A stretch of 6,264 bases of DNA, taken from DASRSS01 sp035656335 (lineage in GTDB: Bacteria > Actinomycetota > Actinomycetes > Mycobacteriales > Jatrophihabitantaceae). The DNA lies in the NCBI GenBank assembly GCA_035656335.1, contig DASRSS010000295.1, positions 1 to 6,264 of the forward strand. Direction: 5' to 3'. The position numbers and the translations under genes are program-made. Positions 1 through 5,433 of the stretch are shown here, piece by piece. Position 1 is the stretch's first letter, and each line of letters begins with the position of its first letter. The notes beneath the pieces are model-generated. The model was not told the DNA's origin, did no database searches, and saw nothing but the letters and a program-made list of their open reading frames with translations.

Positions 1-2669
1 AGCGGCACCTCGCGAGCGCCGGCGCTGGCGAGCGAATCGACACCGATGCAGTCCGGCAGCGGCGGCAACCACGGCCGTGCGGCGCAATCGCGGCCGGTGC
101 GCCGCGCCGCCTCGGCCACGGCGTCGACGAGCCGCCGCAAGCCGGACCTCGCGGACGCCGCAGCGGGCAGGCCCACGAGACGGCGCCAGCCGTCGAGATC
201 GAGCACCCGGACCTGATCATCCCGGCCGGCCGGCGCACCGCCGACGAGCGCGGTCTGCAGTAGCACCGGAGTGCAGCCGGGTAGGCGCAGGTAGGCGCGT
301 CCCGGGTGCCGGCGGTCGAGCGCCGCCGCGTCCGGGAGATCGATCACGTCCTGCGAGTCGCCGGCATCGGTCATGCGCAGCGCCACCCGGATGGCGGTGT
401 TGGCGCGGATCTCGGCCGAGACGACCCCGGCGGGACGCTGCGTGGCGAGGATCAGGTGCACGCCGAGGGACCTGCCGCGACGTGCGACGCCGACCAATCC
501 GCTGACGAACTCCGGCAGCTCCGCGGCGAGCTCGGCGAACTCATCCACGACGATCACCAGCCGCGGTAGCCCGCCGGCGCGAGCGCGGTAGGCGGCGAAG
601 TCCCGCGCCTGCGCGGCGTTGAACAGCCGCTCGCGCCGCCGCAGCTCGCACTCGAGCGATGCCAGTGCGCGCGCCGCCAGGTGCCCGTCCAGGTCCGTGA
701 CGACGCCGACCGCGTGCGCGAGCTCGGCGCACTCCGCGAACGCGGAGCCGCCCTTGTAGTCGATCAGTACGAAGCCGACGTCGTCCGGCGCGTGGTTCGC
801 GGCCAGACCGGCGATCACTGTGCGCAGCAACTCGGACTTGCCCGATCCGGTCGTGCCGGCGACGAGCGCGTGCGGTCCGTCGCGCACCAGATCGAGCAGC
901 ACCGGGCCGTCCCGGGCGACGCCGAGCAGCGTGCTCAGCGCGTCGCCGCCGTCGCGCCAGCGTTGCGAGAGCGCCTCGGCGGACGGCTCTGCCACCTCGA
1001 GCAGTTCCAGCAGCGAGCAGGTATCGGGCATCGTGCCGGCGGCCCGCTGCTCGCGTCGCCGCGGTGCCAGCGTTCGCGCCAGCGAGTCGCACCAGGCCTC
1101 GTCGACCTGGTCGGCGATCAGGTGCGTATCACCGTCCGGCCCGTTCACCCGCAGTGTGCTGCCGGTCTCGCCGATCGCGACTGCGGTCGTCGCGCATCCC
1201 GCGGGCAGCGGCGGCCGGCCCACGCTCAGGCAGACGGCCGTGATCCCGACGCGTTCGCCGTGCAGCGCAAGGTCGCCGAGCAGCTCGGCAACCCCAGGAA
1301 CGTCGGGCGGACCGTCGACCAACACGACGGTCCACGGTCCCGTCCAACGCACCCCGGGCCGCGTCGAGGCGAGACGCTGGGAGCACAGGGTGACGAGCTC
1401 GGCCACCAGGTCGGTCTGCTCGGCGGGGTGGATCGCGGCGGGCGCCGAGAGCTGCGGCAGCCAGCGCAGCCACCGCCAGTGCGTCTCGACGCCGGGATCA
1501 AGCAGGGCGCGCACCTCACGTGCATCCGTCCGCGTGACGAGTTGACCGACCACCCAGCGCGCGACCGCCCTGCCGACACCGGGCGGAGCGTCGATCCCGA
1601 GCGGCCCGCGCGCCAGGTCCACCCGGACCGGGACCGCACGCACGATGCCCGCGGGCCGCCGCGCATCGCCGTCGCGCACGAGCAGCCGGGACGGCAGGTC
1701 CGCGAGCCCGAGCCGGACGCTGAGCACCTGAGCGGCCGGTGCGCGCGCGACCCGTTGCGGATCGCGGGCCGTGCGCAGCACCGTGGTCGGTTCGGGATCG
1801 GCAGCTCGCCGCGCCGCGACCTCGGCGGCCAGCCGCGACTCGACGGACGCGGTCACCTCGGCCAGCCGACGTCGGTAGTGGCGGCGCGATCGGCGCCGTT
1901 CGCGACGGTGATGCATCCGGTCGGACACCGCCGAACCCAGCAGCGCCACCGGCGACAGGATCGCGAACAGCAGGAACTGCACCGAGTGCATCGCCAGAGC
2001 CAGAACGACGCCGAGCAGCGCGGGTAGCGCGGCCCCAGCCCACTGCATCCGCGCCCCGGCCGCGGACACCGGCGGTGGCGGCAGCTCGATCTCGTCCTCG
2101 CCGGCAGGCGACGGATCGGGCATTACCGTCTCCGGGCCGCGCATGCGCAGGAACGTGTCGCCCACCCGTACGTACGCGCCGGCCGGCACGGCGACCGCGG
2201 TCTCGCTCACCGCGGCGCCGTCGACCCGCGTTCCACCGGCCGAGCCGCAGTCGCGGACGGAAGCGCCGCGCACGCCGAGCGCCAGCTGGGCATGGCGCCG
2301 CGACACCCGGGGATCGCGCAGCACCAGCGTGCAGTCCGCGGCGCGCCCGACGGTGACCGGCGCCCGGCCGAGCGGAACGGACCGGCCCGCGTCCGGGCCG
2401 CCCACGACGTCCAGCCAGTGACCGGACGGCGCGTGATCCAACCGCACCAGGCCTGCCGACGACGCGGCGCCGTCCTCCAACACAGCCCCGTCGCGCAGCA
2501 GGAGCCCGCCGAGGGGTTCGGCGTCGCCGAGCGGGCGCCCGCCGCAGTGCCACCGCGGCGCATGGCCGAGCAGCGGACCGACCTCGCCCCAGGTCGTCCC
2601 GCGCGGCGCGAACACGGCGACGTCCCGAGCGAGGCCGTCCGCGTCGAGCAGCGTCAGATCGGTCCGCAT
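1..2669 (-). CDS. EssC/EccC-like type VII secretion ATPase with N-terminal FHA domain (FtsK/SpoIIIE family), 3' end missing
   Basis: Membrane-anchored motor ATPase expected to recognise WXG100 substrates and drive their export through a type VII secretion (ESX/Ess) channel. The visible 889 residues are free of stops. Residues 1-70 form a small N-terminal domain. About 84-178 is an FHA domain (GR at 108-109, SRRH at 123-126, GTRVDG at 146-151). About 211-228 and 230-248 are two adjacent membrane helices, followed by a very basic stretch (251-268) and a helical region. The first FtsK/SpoIIIE domain has Walker A GTTGSGKS (605-612), DYKGG (637-641), Walker B VIVVDEF (705-711) and ATQRP (742-746). 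A linker with LPPLP follows, as before the second ATPase domain in this family, so further domains probably lie beyond the edge. FHA plus two helices plus ATPase resembles EssC of Firmicutes more than classical mycobacterial EccC. The start is the ATG at 2669; no strong ribosome site lies close to it (GGGAG is 13 nt upstream), and a -10-like hexamer suggests a leaderless message. It is divergent from the WXG100 gene, which supports the call. The total number of ATPase domains is unknown. Confidence 0.92.
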   Translation of the reverse strand, partial: MRTDLTLLDADGLARDVAVFAPRGTTWGEVGPLLGHAPRWHCGGRPLGDAEPLGGLLLRDGAVLEDGAASSAGLVRLDHAPSGHWLDVVGGPDAGRSVPLGRAPVTVGRAADCTLVLRDPRVSRRHAQLALGVRGASVRDCGSAGGTRVDGAAVSETAVAVPAGAYVRVGDTFLRMRGPETVMPDPSPAGEDEIELPPPPVSAAGARMQWAGAALPALLGVVLALAMHSVQFLLFAILSPVALLGSAVSDRMHHRRERRRSRRHYRRRLAEVTASVESRLAAEVAARRAADPEPTTVLRTARDPQRVARAPAAQVLSVRLGLADLPSRLLVRDGDARRPAGIVRAVPVRVDLARGPLGIDAPPGVGRAVARWVVGQLVTRTDAREVRALLDPGVETHWRWLRWLPQLSAPAAIHPAEQTDLVAELVTLCSQRLASTRPGVRWTGPWTVVLVDGPPDVPGVAELLGDLALHGERVGITAVCLSVGRPPLPAGCATTAVAIGETGSTLRVNGPDGDTHLIADQVDEAWCDSLARTLAPRRREQRAAGTMPDTCSLLELLEVAEPSAEALSQRWRDGGDALSTLLGVARDGPVLLDLVRDGPHALVAGTTGSGKSELLRTVIAGLAANHAPDDVGFVLIDYKGGSAFAECAELAHAVGVVTDLDGHLAARALASLECELRRRERLFNAAQARDFAAYRARAGGLPRLVIVVDEFAELAAELPEFVSGLVGVARRGRSLGVHLILATQRPAGVVSAEIRANTAIRVALRMTDAGDSQDVIDLPDAAALDRRHPGRAYLRLPGCTPVLLQTALVGGAPAGRDDQVRVLDLDGWRRLVGLPAAASARSGLRRLVDAVAEAARRTGRDCAARPWLPPLPDCIGVDSLASAGAREVP

Positions 2670-2675
2670 GCGGGC

Positions 2676-2681
2676 ACTGTC
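2676..2681 (-). promoter_or_regulatory. Candidate -10 element (GACAGT) for the EssC-like gene
   Basis: On the minus strand GACAGT lies 6 nt before the ATG at 2669. It fits the loose actinobacterial nAnnnT pattern, and its position would place transcription initiation at or next to the start codon, giving a leaderless message. No convincing -35 was seen; TGCGGA about 17 nt upstream is a weak candidate. This rests on position and pattern only. Confidence 0.3.
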
Positions 2682-2720
2682 GCTCCCGCCACCGACGATC
2701 CGCAGCGGCCGGCGAGGCGT

Positions 2721-2747
2721 CTGTGGATAACCCGCAGTTGTCCACAG
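2721..2747. promoter_or_regulatory. Inverted pair of DnaA-box-like sequences in the divergent control region
   Basis: CTGTGGATAAC (2721-2731) and GTTGTCCACAG (2737-2747) form an inverted repeat with 11-bp arms, one mismatch and a 5-nt spacer. Each arm contains a perfect or near-perfect DnaA box: TTATCCACA on the minus strand (2722-2730) and TTGTCCACA, the usual actinobacterial form, on the plus strand (2738-2746). The repeat lies 51 bp from the EssC-like start codon and about 40 bp upstream of the candidate WXG100 -10, so a bound protein could affect both promoters. Binding by DnaA is inferred from the motif; another regulator, or a transcribed hairpin, is possible. Confidence 0.7.
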
Positions 2748-2785
2748 CCGTCGCGCGCGGCCGGCGGAACGGTCGGACGCGGCCC

Positions 2786-2791
2786 TAGCGT
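2786..2791 (+). promoter_or_regulatory. Candidate -10 element (TAGCGT) for the WXG100 gene
   Basis: TAGCGT, in the context CTAGCGTGG, fits the actinobacterial TAnnnT -10 pattern. It would start transcription near 2798, leaving a short leader that includes the ribosome site at 2804-2810. The same 9-mer recurs before the SUFU gene at 3116-3124. No clear -35 was found. Confidence 0.45.
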
Positions 2792-2803
2792 GGTTGGCGA
2801 CCG

Positions 2804-2810
2804 AAAGGAG
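2804..2810 (+). promoter_or_regulatory. Strong ribosome binding site of the WXG100 gene
   Basis: AAAGGAG lies 5 nt upstream of the ATG at 2816 and is the best Shine-Dalgarno match in the window. It fixes the WXG100 start and suggests high translation, as expected for an abundant secreted substrate. Confidence 0.85.
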
Positions 2811-2815
2811 TTCTC

Positions 2816-3106
2816 ATGTCCGTTCTCAAGGTCACGCCGAGCCAGCTCGCCGAGCTCGGCGGGGCGGTGTCGCGCGTGTCGGCCGAGGTCCGCGGCGAGC
2901 ACCAGGCGCTGAAGGGCCGCCTCGCACCGCTGTTCGGCGCCGACTGGTCCGGCACCGCCGCGTCCCAGTTCACCGCGCTGTACGAGCAGTTCGACCTGCA
3001 CGCGCGCGGCATGTCCGACGCGCTGGACGGGATCGGGCAACTGCTCGCACGCGCGGGCACCGCGTACGCCGACGTCGAGCAGCAGATCGCCGCGTCCTTC
3101 CGCTGA
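2816..3106 (+). CDS. WXG100 family protein (EsxA/EsxB-like type VII secretion substrate)
   Basis: A 96-residue helical-hairpin protein of the kind exported as a dimer by type VII secretion systems. The defining WSG turn is at residues 44-46, between two amphipathic helices (roughly 8-40 and 47-92). Near the C-terminus Y84-A-D-V-E88 matches the YxxxD/E export signal recognised by the EccC/EssC ATPase. There is no signal peptide or membrane helix, and no C-terminal toxin extension. The length is typical of the family (about 95-105). The ATG is set by the strong AAAGGAG site 5 nt upstream. It is divergent from the EssC-like ATPase and sits 23 bp before the SUFU-domain gene. Only one WXG100 gene is visible, so it may form a homodimer as Firmicutes EsxA does, or pair with a protein encoded elsewhere. 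Whether it is a structural component or an effector cannot be told. Confidence 0.95.
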   Translation: MSVLKVTPSQLAELGGAVSRVSAEVRGEHQALKGRLAPLFGADWSGTAASQFTALYEQFDLHARGMSDALDGIGQLLARAGTAYADVEQQIAASFR

Positions 3107-3116
3107 CCCACTCGGC

Positions 3117-3122
3117 TAGCGT
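3117..3122 (+). promoter_or_regulatory. Candidate -10 element (TAGCGT) for a leaderless SUFU gene transcript
   Basis: TAGCGT lies 7 nt before the GTG at 3130, the spacing expected when transcription begins at the start codon. The surrounding CTAGCGTGG (3116-3124) is identical to the element at 2785-2793 before the WXG100 gene. No Shine-Dalgarno sequence precedes the SUFU start, which supports leaderless expression in addition to any read-through from the WXG100 gene. Confidence 0.45.
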
Positions 3123-3129
3123 GGCCGCC

Positions 3130-3708
3130 GTGGATGCACCCGACCCGCTCGCGCTCGTGGACGCCGCCCTCACCGAGCACTTCGCGCAGCAGCCGGCGCG
3201 GGCCTCGGTGTCCTTCGTCGGCGTGGAACCGATCGAGGTGCTGCGCTTCGAGCCCATCCCCGGCGAGCGCGCGTTCGTCAGCCTGGGCATGTCGCGGCGC
3301 GCGATGACGGGTGCGGACGAGTTCGTCCAGCGGCAGGATGGCCCGCGGGCCGAGCTGATGCTGCACCTGCAGGACCCGGCCGACGAGTTCGCCGACGTGT
3401 GGCGCACCGTCGCGCTGCTCGCCGCCGCGCCCGTCGTCGAAGGCGTGGTCTACAGCCCGGGCATGACCGTCGACACCGGGCAGCCGATCGCTGTCGGCAC
3501 GCGCTGCACCGGCGGCGTGCTGGTCGAGTCACCGATCGGCTCGGTCGCGACGCCGTCCGGCCCGGTCGACGTGCTGCAACTGCTGCCGGCCACGTCCACC
3601 GAGCTCGCCTGGTGCCGGGTGCAGGGCAGCGCCGCGCTGCGCGAGCGGTGGACGGCGCAGGGCTGCGACCTGACCGACCTCACCCGCCCCGCGGCCAGGC
3701 TGGACTGA
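3130..3708 (+). CDS. Suppressor of fused (SUFU) domain protein
   Basis: A 192-residue soluble protein resembling bacterial SUFU-domain proteins (PF05076). Recognisable blocks are VSFVGVEPIEVLRF (27-40), YVSLGMS-type FVSLGMSRRAM (49-59), GPRAELMLHL (71-80), the W91 helix with LAAAPVVEG (97-105), and a C-terminal block with LQLLPAT (149-155) and ELAWCRVQG (158-166). There is no signal peptide, membrane segment or catalytic motif, so it is probably a cytoplasmic binding protein. Comparative work on polymorphic toxin systems has proposed bacterial SUFU proteins as immunity proteins; a role here as an immunity factor or T7SS accessory is inference. It follows the WXG100 gene by 23 bp on the same strand, so an operon is likely, although a TAGCGT element offers its own promoter. 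The GTG at 3130 was chosen from that promoter spacing; the in-frame GTG at 3121 would add three residues. It ends 5 bp from the convergent corA gene. The family call comes from recalled motifs, not a search. Confidence 0.8.
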   Translation: MDAPDPLALVDAALTEHFAQQPARASVSFVGVEPIEVLRFEPIPGERAFVSLGMSRRAMTGADEFVQRQDGPRAELMLHLQDPADEFADVWRTVALLAAAPVVEGVVYSPGMTVDTGQPIAVGTRCTGGVLVESPIGSVATPSGPVDVLQLLPATSTELAWCRVQGSAALRERWTAQGCDLTDLTRPAARLD

Positions 3709-3713
3709 ACGGG

Positions 3714-4820
3714 TCAGAGCCAGCCGTTGCGCTTGAACGCGACGAACAGCCCGGTGCAGCAGGCCAGCATCACCGCGATCACCAGCGGGTAGCCGAACGT
3801 CCAGCTCAGCTCGGGCATGTGCTTGAAGTTCATGCCGTAGATGCCGGCGAGCATCGTCGGCACGGCGGCGATCGCGACCCACGCCGAGATCTTGCGCATG
3901 TCCTCGTTCTGCACCACCGACACCTGCGCGAGGTTCGCGGACACCAGCGTGGTCAGCAGTTCGTCGAAGCTGCCGACCTGGTCGACCACTTCGGACAGGT
4001 GGTCGTTCACGTCGCGGAAGTAGTTGCGCACCTCCGGCGCGATCAGCTCGAGCGGACGCCCGGACAGGATCCGGAGCGGCACGAGCAGCGGTGCCGTTGC
4101 GCGCCGCAGCGCGACGACCTCGCGCTTGAGCGCGTAGATCACGCTCGACTCGGCCTGCGTGTTTCCCTCGGCGAACACGGCGGTCTCGATCTCGTCCAGG
4201 TCGTCCTGCAGTGCCTCGGCGACCGAGACGTACTTGTCGACGACGTGGTCCAGGATCGCGTGCAACACGACGGACGGGCCGAGGCAGAGCAGGTCCGGGT
4301 CGGCTTCGAGCTGTCGCCGGATGTCGCTGAGGTGGCCGTGCGAGCCGTGCCGGACGGTCACCACGAAGTTCGGCCCGAGGAACACCATCACCTCGCCGGT
4401 CGCGACCACCTCCGCGGCCCCGGCAGGCATCGTGTCGTCGTAGTGCACGGTCTTGACGATCGTGAACAGCAGGTTGTCGTACTGCTCCAGCTTGGGCCGC
4501 TGGTGCGCGTGCACAGCGTCCTCCACCGCCAGCGGGTGCAGCCCGAAGCGCTCCGCGATCCCCTCGAACTGCGCGTCCGACGGCTCGTGCAGGCCGATCC
4601 AGACGAAGCCGTCGCCCGTCCGCTCCACCTCGTCCATCGCGTCCAGCCACGACAGCGGACCCGGCAGCCGCGCCCCGTCGCGGTACATCGCGCAGTCGAC
4701 GATGGCCGAGCCATATTCGGCGTCCGGCTCCAGGGACGCGTCCGAGCGCGCCCGCCGGCCGGGAACCAGACGGCCGGGGACGAGCGAACGCGGGCGGGGA
4801 ACACTTGGCATCGGCCACAT
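3714..4820 (-). CDS. corA: CorA-family magnesium/cobalt transporter
   Basis: A 368-residue homopentameric inner-membrane channel subunit for Mg2+ (and Co2+) uptake. The large cytoplasmic domain includes the conserved run VWIGLHEP (73-80), GLHPLAVEDAV (93-103) and QRPKLEQYD (107-115). The C-terminus has membrane helix 1 (about 311-328), the signature YGMNF (328-332) that forms the ion selectivity loop, helix 2 (about 343-362), and the short basic tail ending KRNGWL. All key features are intact and the length suits the actinobacterial branch. The N-terminal 30 residues are Arg/Pro-rich and contain a tandem LVPGR repeat (13-22); N-terminal extensions are common in this branch. The start could be the ATG at 4820 (weak GGGG site 4 nt upstream) or the ATG at 4811, which lies 7 nt after a CAGAAT hexamer. 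It is convergent with the SUFU gene and divergent from the MaoC gene, and is probably monocistronic. Confidence 0.97.
   Translation of the reverse strand: MWPMPSVPRPRSLVPGRLVPGRRARSDASLEPDAEYGSAIVDCAMYRDGARLPGPLSWLDAMDEVERTGDGFVWIGLHEPSDAQFEGIAERFGLHPLAVEDAVHAHQRPKLEQYDNLLFTIVKTVHYDDTMPAGAAEVVATGEVMVFLGPNFVVTVRHGSHGHLSDIRRQLEADPDLLCLGPSVVLHAILDHVVDKYVSVAEALQDDLDEIETAVFAEGNTQAESSVIYALKREVVALRRATAPLLVPLRILSGRPLELIAPEVRNYFRDVNDHLSEVVDQVGSFDELLTTLVSANLAQVSVVQNEDMRKISAWVAIAAVPTMLAGIYGMNFKHMPELSWTFGYPLVIAVMLACCTGLFVAFKRNGWL
4755..4777. repeat. Small inverted repeat inside the 5' part of corA
   Basis: CCGGCCG (4755-4761) and CGGCCGG (4771-4777) can pair as a 7-bp GC-only stem with a 9-nt loop. The element coincides with the tandem LVPGR codons near the start of corA. 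It could slow early translation, but may simply be a by-product of a repeated Pro-Gly-Arg coding stretch in GC-rich DNA. Confidence 0.35.
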
Positions 4821-4824
4821 TCTG
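4819..4824 (-). promoter_or_regulatory. Candidate -10 element (CAGAAT) for corA
   Basis: On the minus strand CAGAAT ends 7 nt before the ATG at 4811 and overlaps the first base pairs of the upstream ATG at 4820. If this is the promoter, transcription would begin at the 4811 ATG, giving a leaderless protein three residues shorter. The -35 region shows no clear match, so the call is weak. Confidence 0.25.
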
Positions 4825-4891
4825 CCCCGCCGGGACGCCGGACACGGCAGGATTCAGTTCACCGCGACGGCATGTCGCCCGAGGTGCGTAC

Positions 4892-4899
4892 AGAGGGAG
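4892..4899 (+). promoter_or_regulatory. Ribosome binding site deciding the MaoC gene start
   Basis: AGAGGGAG lies 6 nt before the GTG at 4906. The codons just upstream in the same frame offer no other well-placed start, and the nearby ATG at 4872 and GTG at 4884 are out of frame. Confidence 0.8.
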
Positions 4900-4905
4900 T
4901 TCACC

Positions 4906-5418
4906 GTGCAGTTCGGCCGCTACTACGAGGAGTTCGAGGTCGGAGCCGTCTACAAGCACTGGCCCGGCAAGACGGTCACCGAGTACGACGACCACCTGTT
5001 CTGCCTGCTGACGATGAACCACCACCCGCTGCACATGGACGTCAACTACGCCGAGAAGACCACCGACTTCGGCAAGAACGTCGTGGTCGGCAACTACATC
5101 TACTCGCTGCTGCTGGGCATGTCGGTGCCGGATGTGAGCGGCAAGGCCATTGCGAACCTGGAGATCGAGTCGCTGCGCCACGTCGCGCCTACGTTCCACG
5201 GGGACACCATCTACGGCGAGACCAAGGTGCTGGACAAGACGCCGTCCAAGTCGAAGTCCGACCGCGGGGTCGTGCACGTGGAGACGATCGGCTACAAGCA
5301 GGACGGCACGATCGTGTGCATCTTCCGGCGCAAGGTGATGGTGCCGACGAAGGAGTACATCGACGCCCGCGGCGGCGAGCAGCCCGGCCGTCCGGAGCCG
5401 ATCCCGCGCGAGAAGTAG
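4906..5418 (+). CDS. MaoC family dehydratase (hot-dog fold enoyl-CoA-type hydratase, mesaconyl-CoA-hydratase-like)
   Basis: A 170-residue cytoplasmic hot-dog-fold enzyme expected to add or remove water across the double bond of a CoA thioester. The hydratase motif is at residues 37-49 (MNHHPLHMDVNYA). H43 aligns with the catalytic His of (R)-specific enoyl-CoA hydratases, while the usual catalytic Asp position is N38. The GNYIYSLLLGMSV segment (62-74), the EIESLRHVAPTFHGDTIYGE block (86-105) and the GEQPGRPEP tail (157-165) closely resemble an actinobacterial group that in Streptomyces lies beside crotonyl-CoA reductase and CoA ester lyase genes and is linked to mesaconyl-CoA hydration in the ethylmalonyl-CoA pathway. 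None of those partners is visible here, so the substrate is uncertain. The GTG start is fixed by AGAGGGAG. It is divergent from corA across 85 bp, and the next gene starts 15 bp downstream, possibly from its own promoter. Confidence 0.93.
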   Translation: MQFGRYYEEFEVGAVYKHWPGKTVTEYDDHLFCLLTMNHHPLHMDVNYAEKTTDFGKNVVVGNYIYSLLLGMSVPDVSGKAIANLEIESLRHVAPTFHGDTIYGETKVLDKTPSKSKSDRGVVHVETIGYKQDGTIVCIFRRKVMVPTKEYIDARGGEQPGRPEPIPREK

Positions 5419-5421
5419 CGG

Positions 5422-5427
5422 TACCGT
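5422..5427 (+). promoter_or_regulatory. Candidate -10 element (TACCGT) for the downstream permease gene
   Basis: TACCGT lies in the 15-bp gap after the MaoC gene, 6 nt before the GTG at 5434, as expected for a leaderless transcript. No Shine-Dalgarno sequence is present before that GTG. A promoter here would separate the permease gene from the MaoC transcript. Confidence 0.4.
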
Positions 5428-5433
5428 CGCTGC

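Noticed and set aside
681..2027. Plus-strand open frame opposite the EssC-like ATPase
   Set aside because: The minus strand encodes a continuous ATPase with Walker motifs; the plus-strand translation shows no domain.
2721..2747. Replication origin suggested by DnaA boxes
   Set aside because: Only two boxes are present, with no AT-rich unwinding region and no dnaA, dnaN or plasmid rep gene nearby.
2794..3129. Upstream extension of the SUFU reading frame over the WXG100 gene
   Set aside because: The extension is Arg-rich and overlaps the whole WXG100 gene in another frame. GTG at 3130 (or 3121) fits the family N-terminus and promoter spacing.
4453..4905. Upstream extension of the MaoC frame into corA
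   Set aside because: It overlaps corA antisense, and the GTG at 4906 has a good ribosome site and the family-typical N-terminus.
4856..4906. 9-bp direct repeat AGTTCACCG (4856-4864 and 4898-4906) upstream of the MaoC gene
   Set aside because: It could be an operator, but the second copy overlaps the start codon and one pair of 9-mers in a short GC-rich region is weak evidence.
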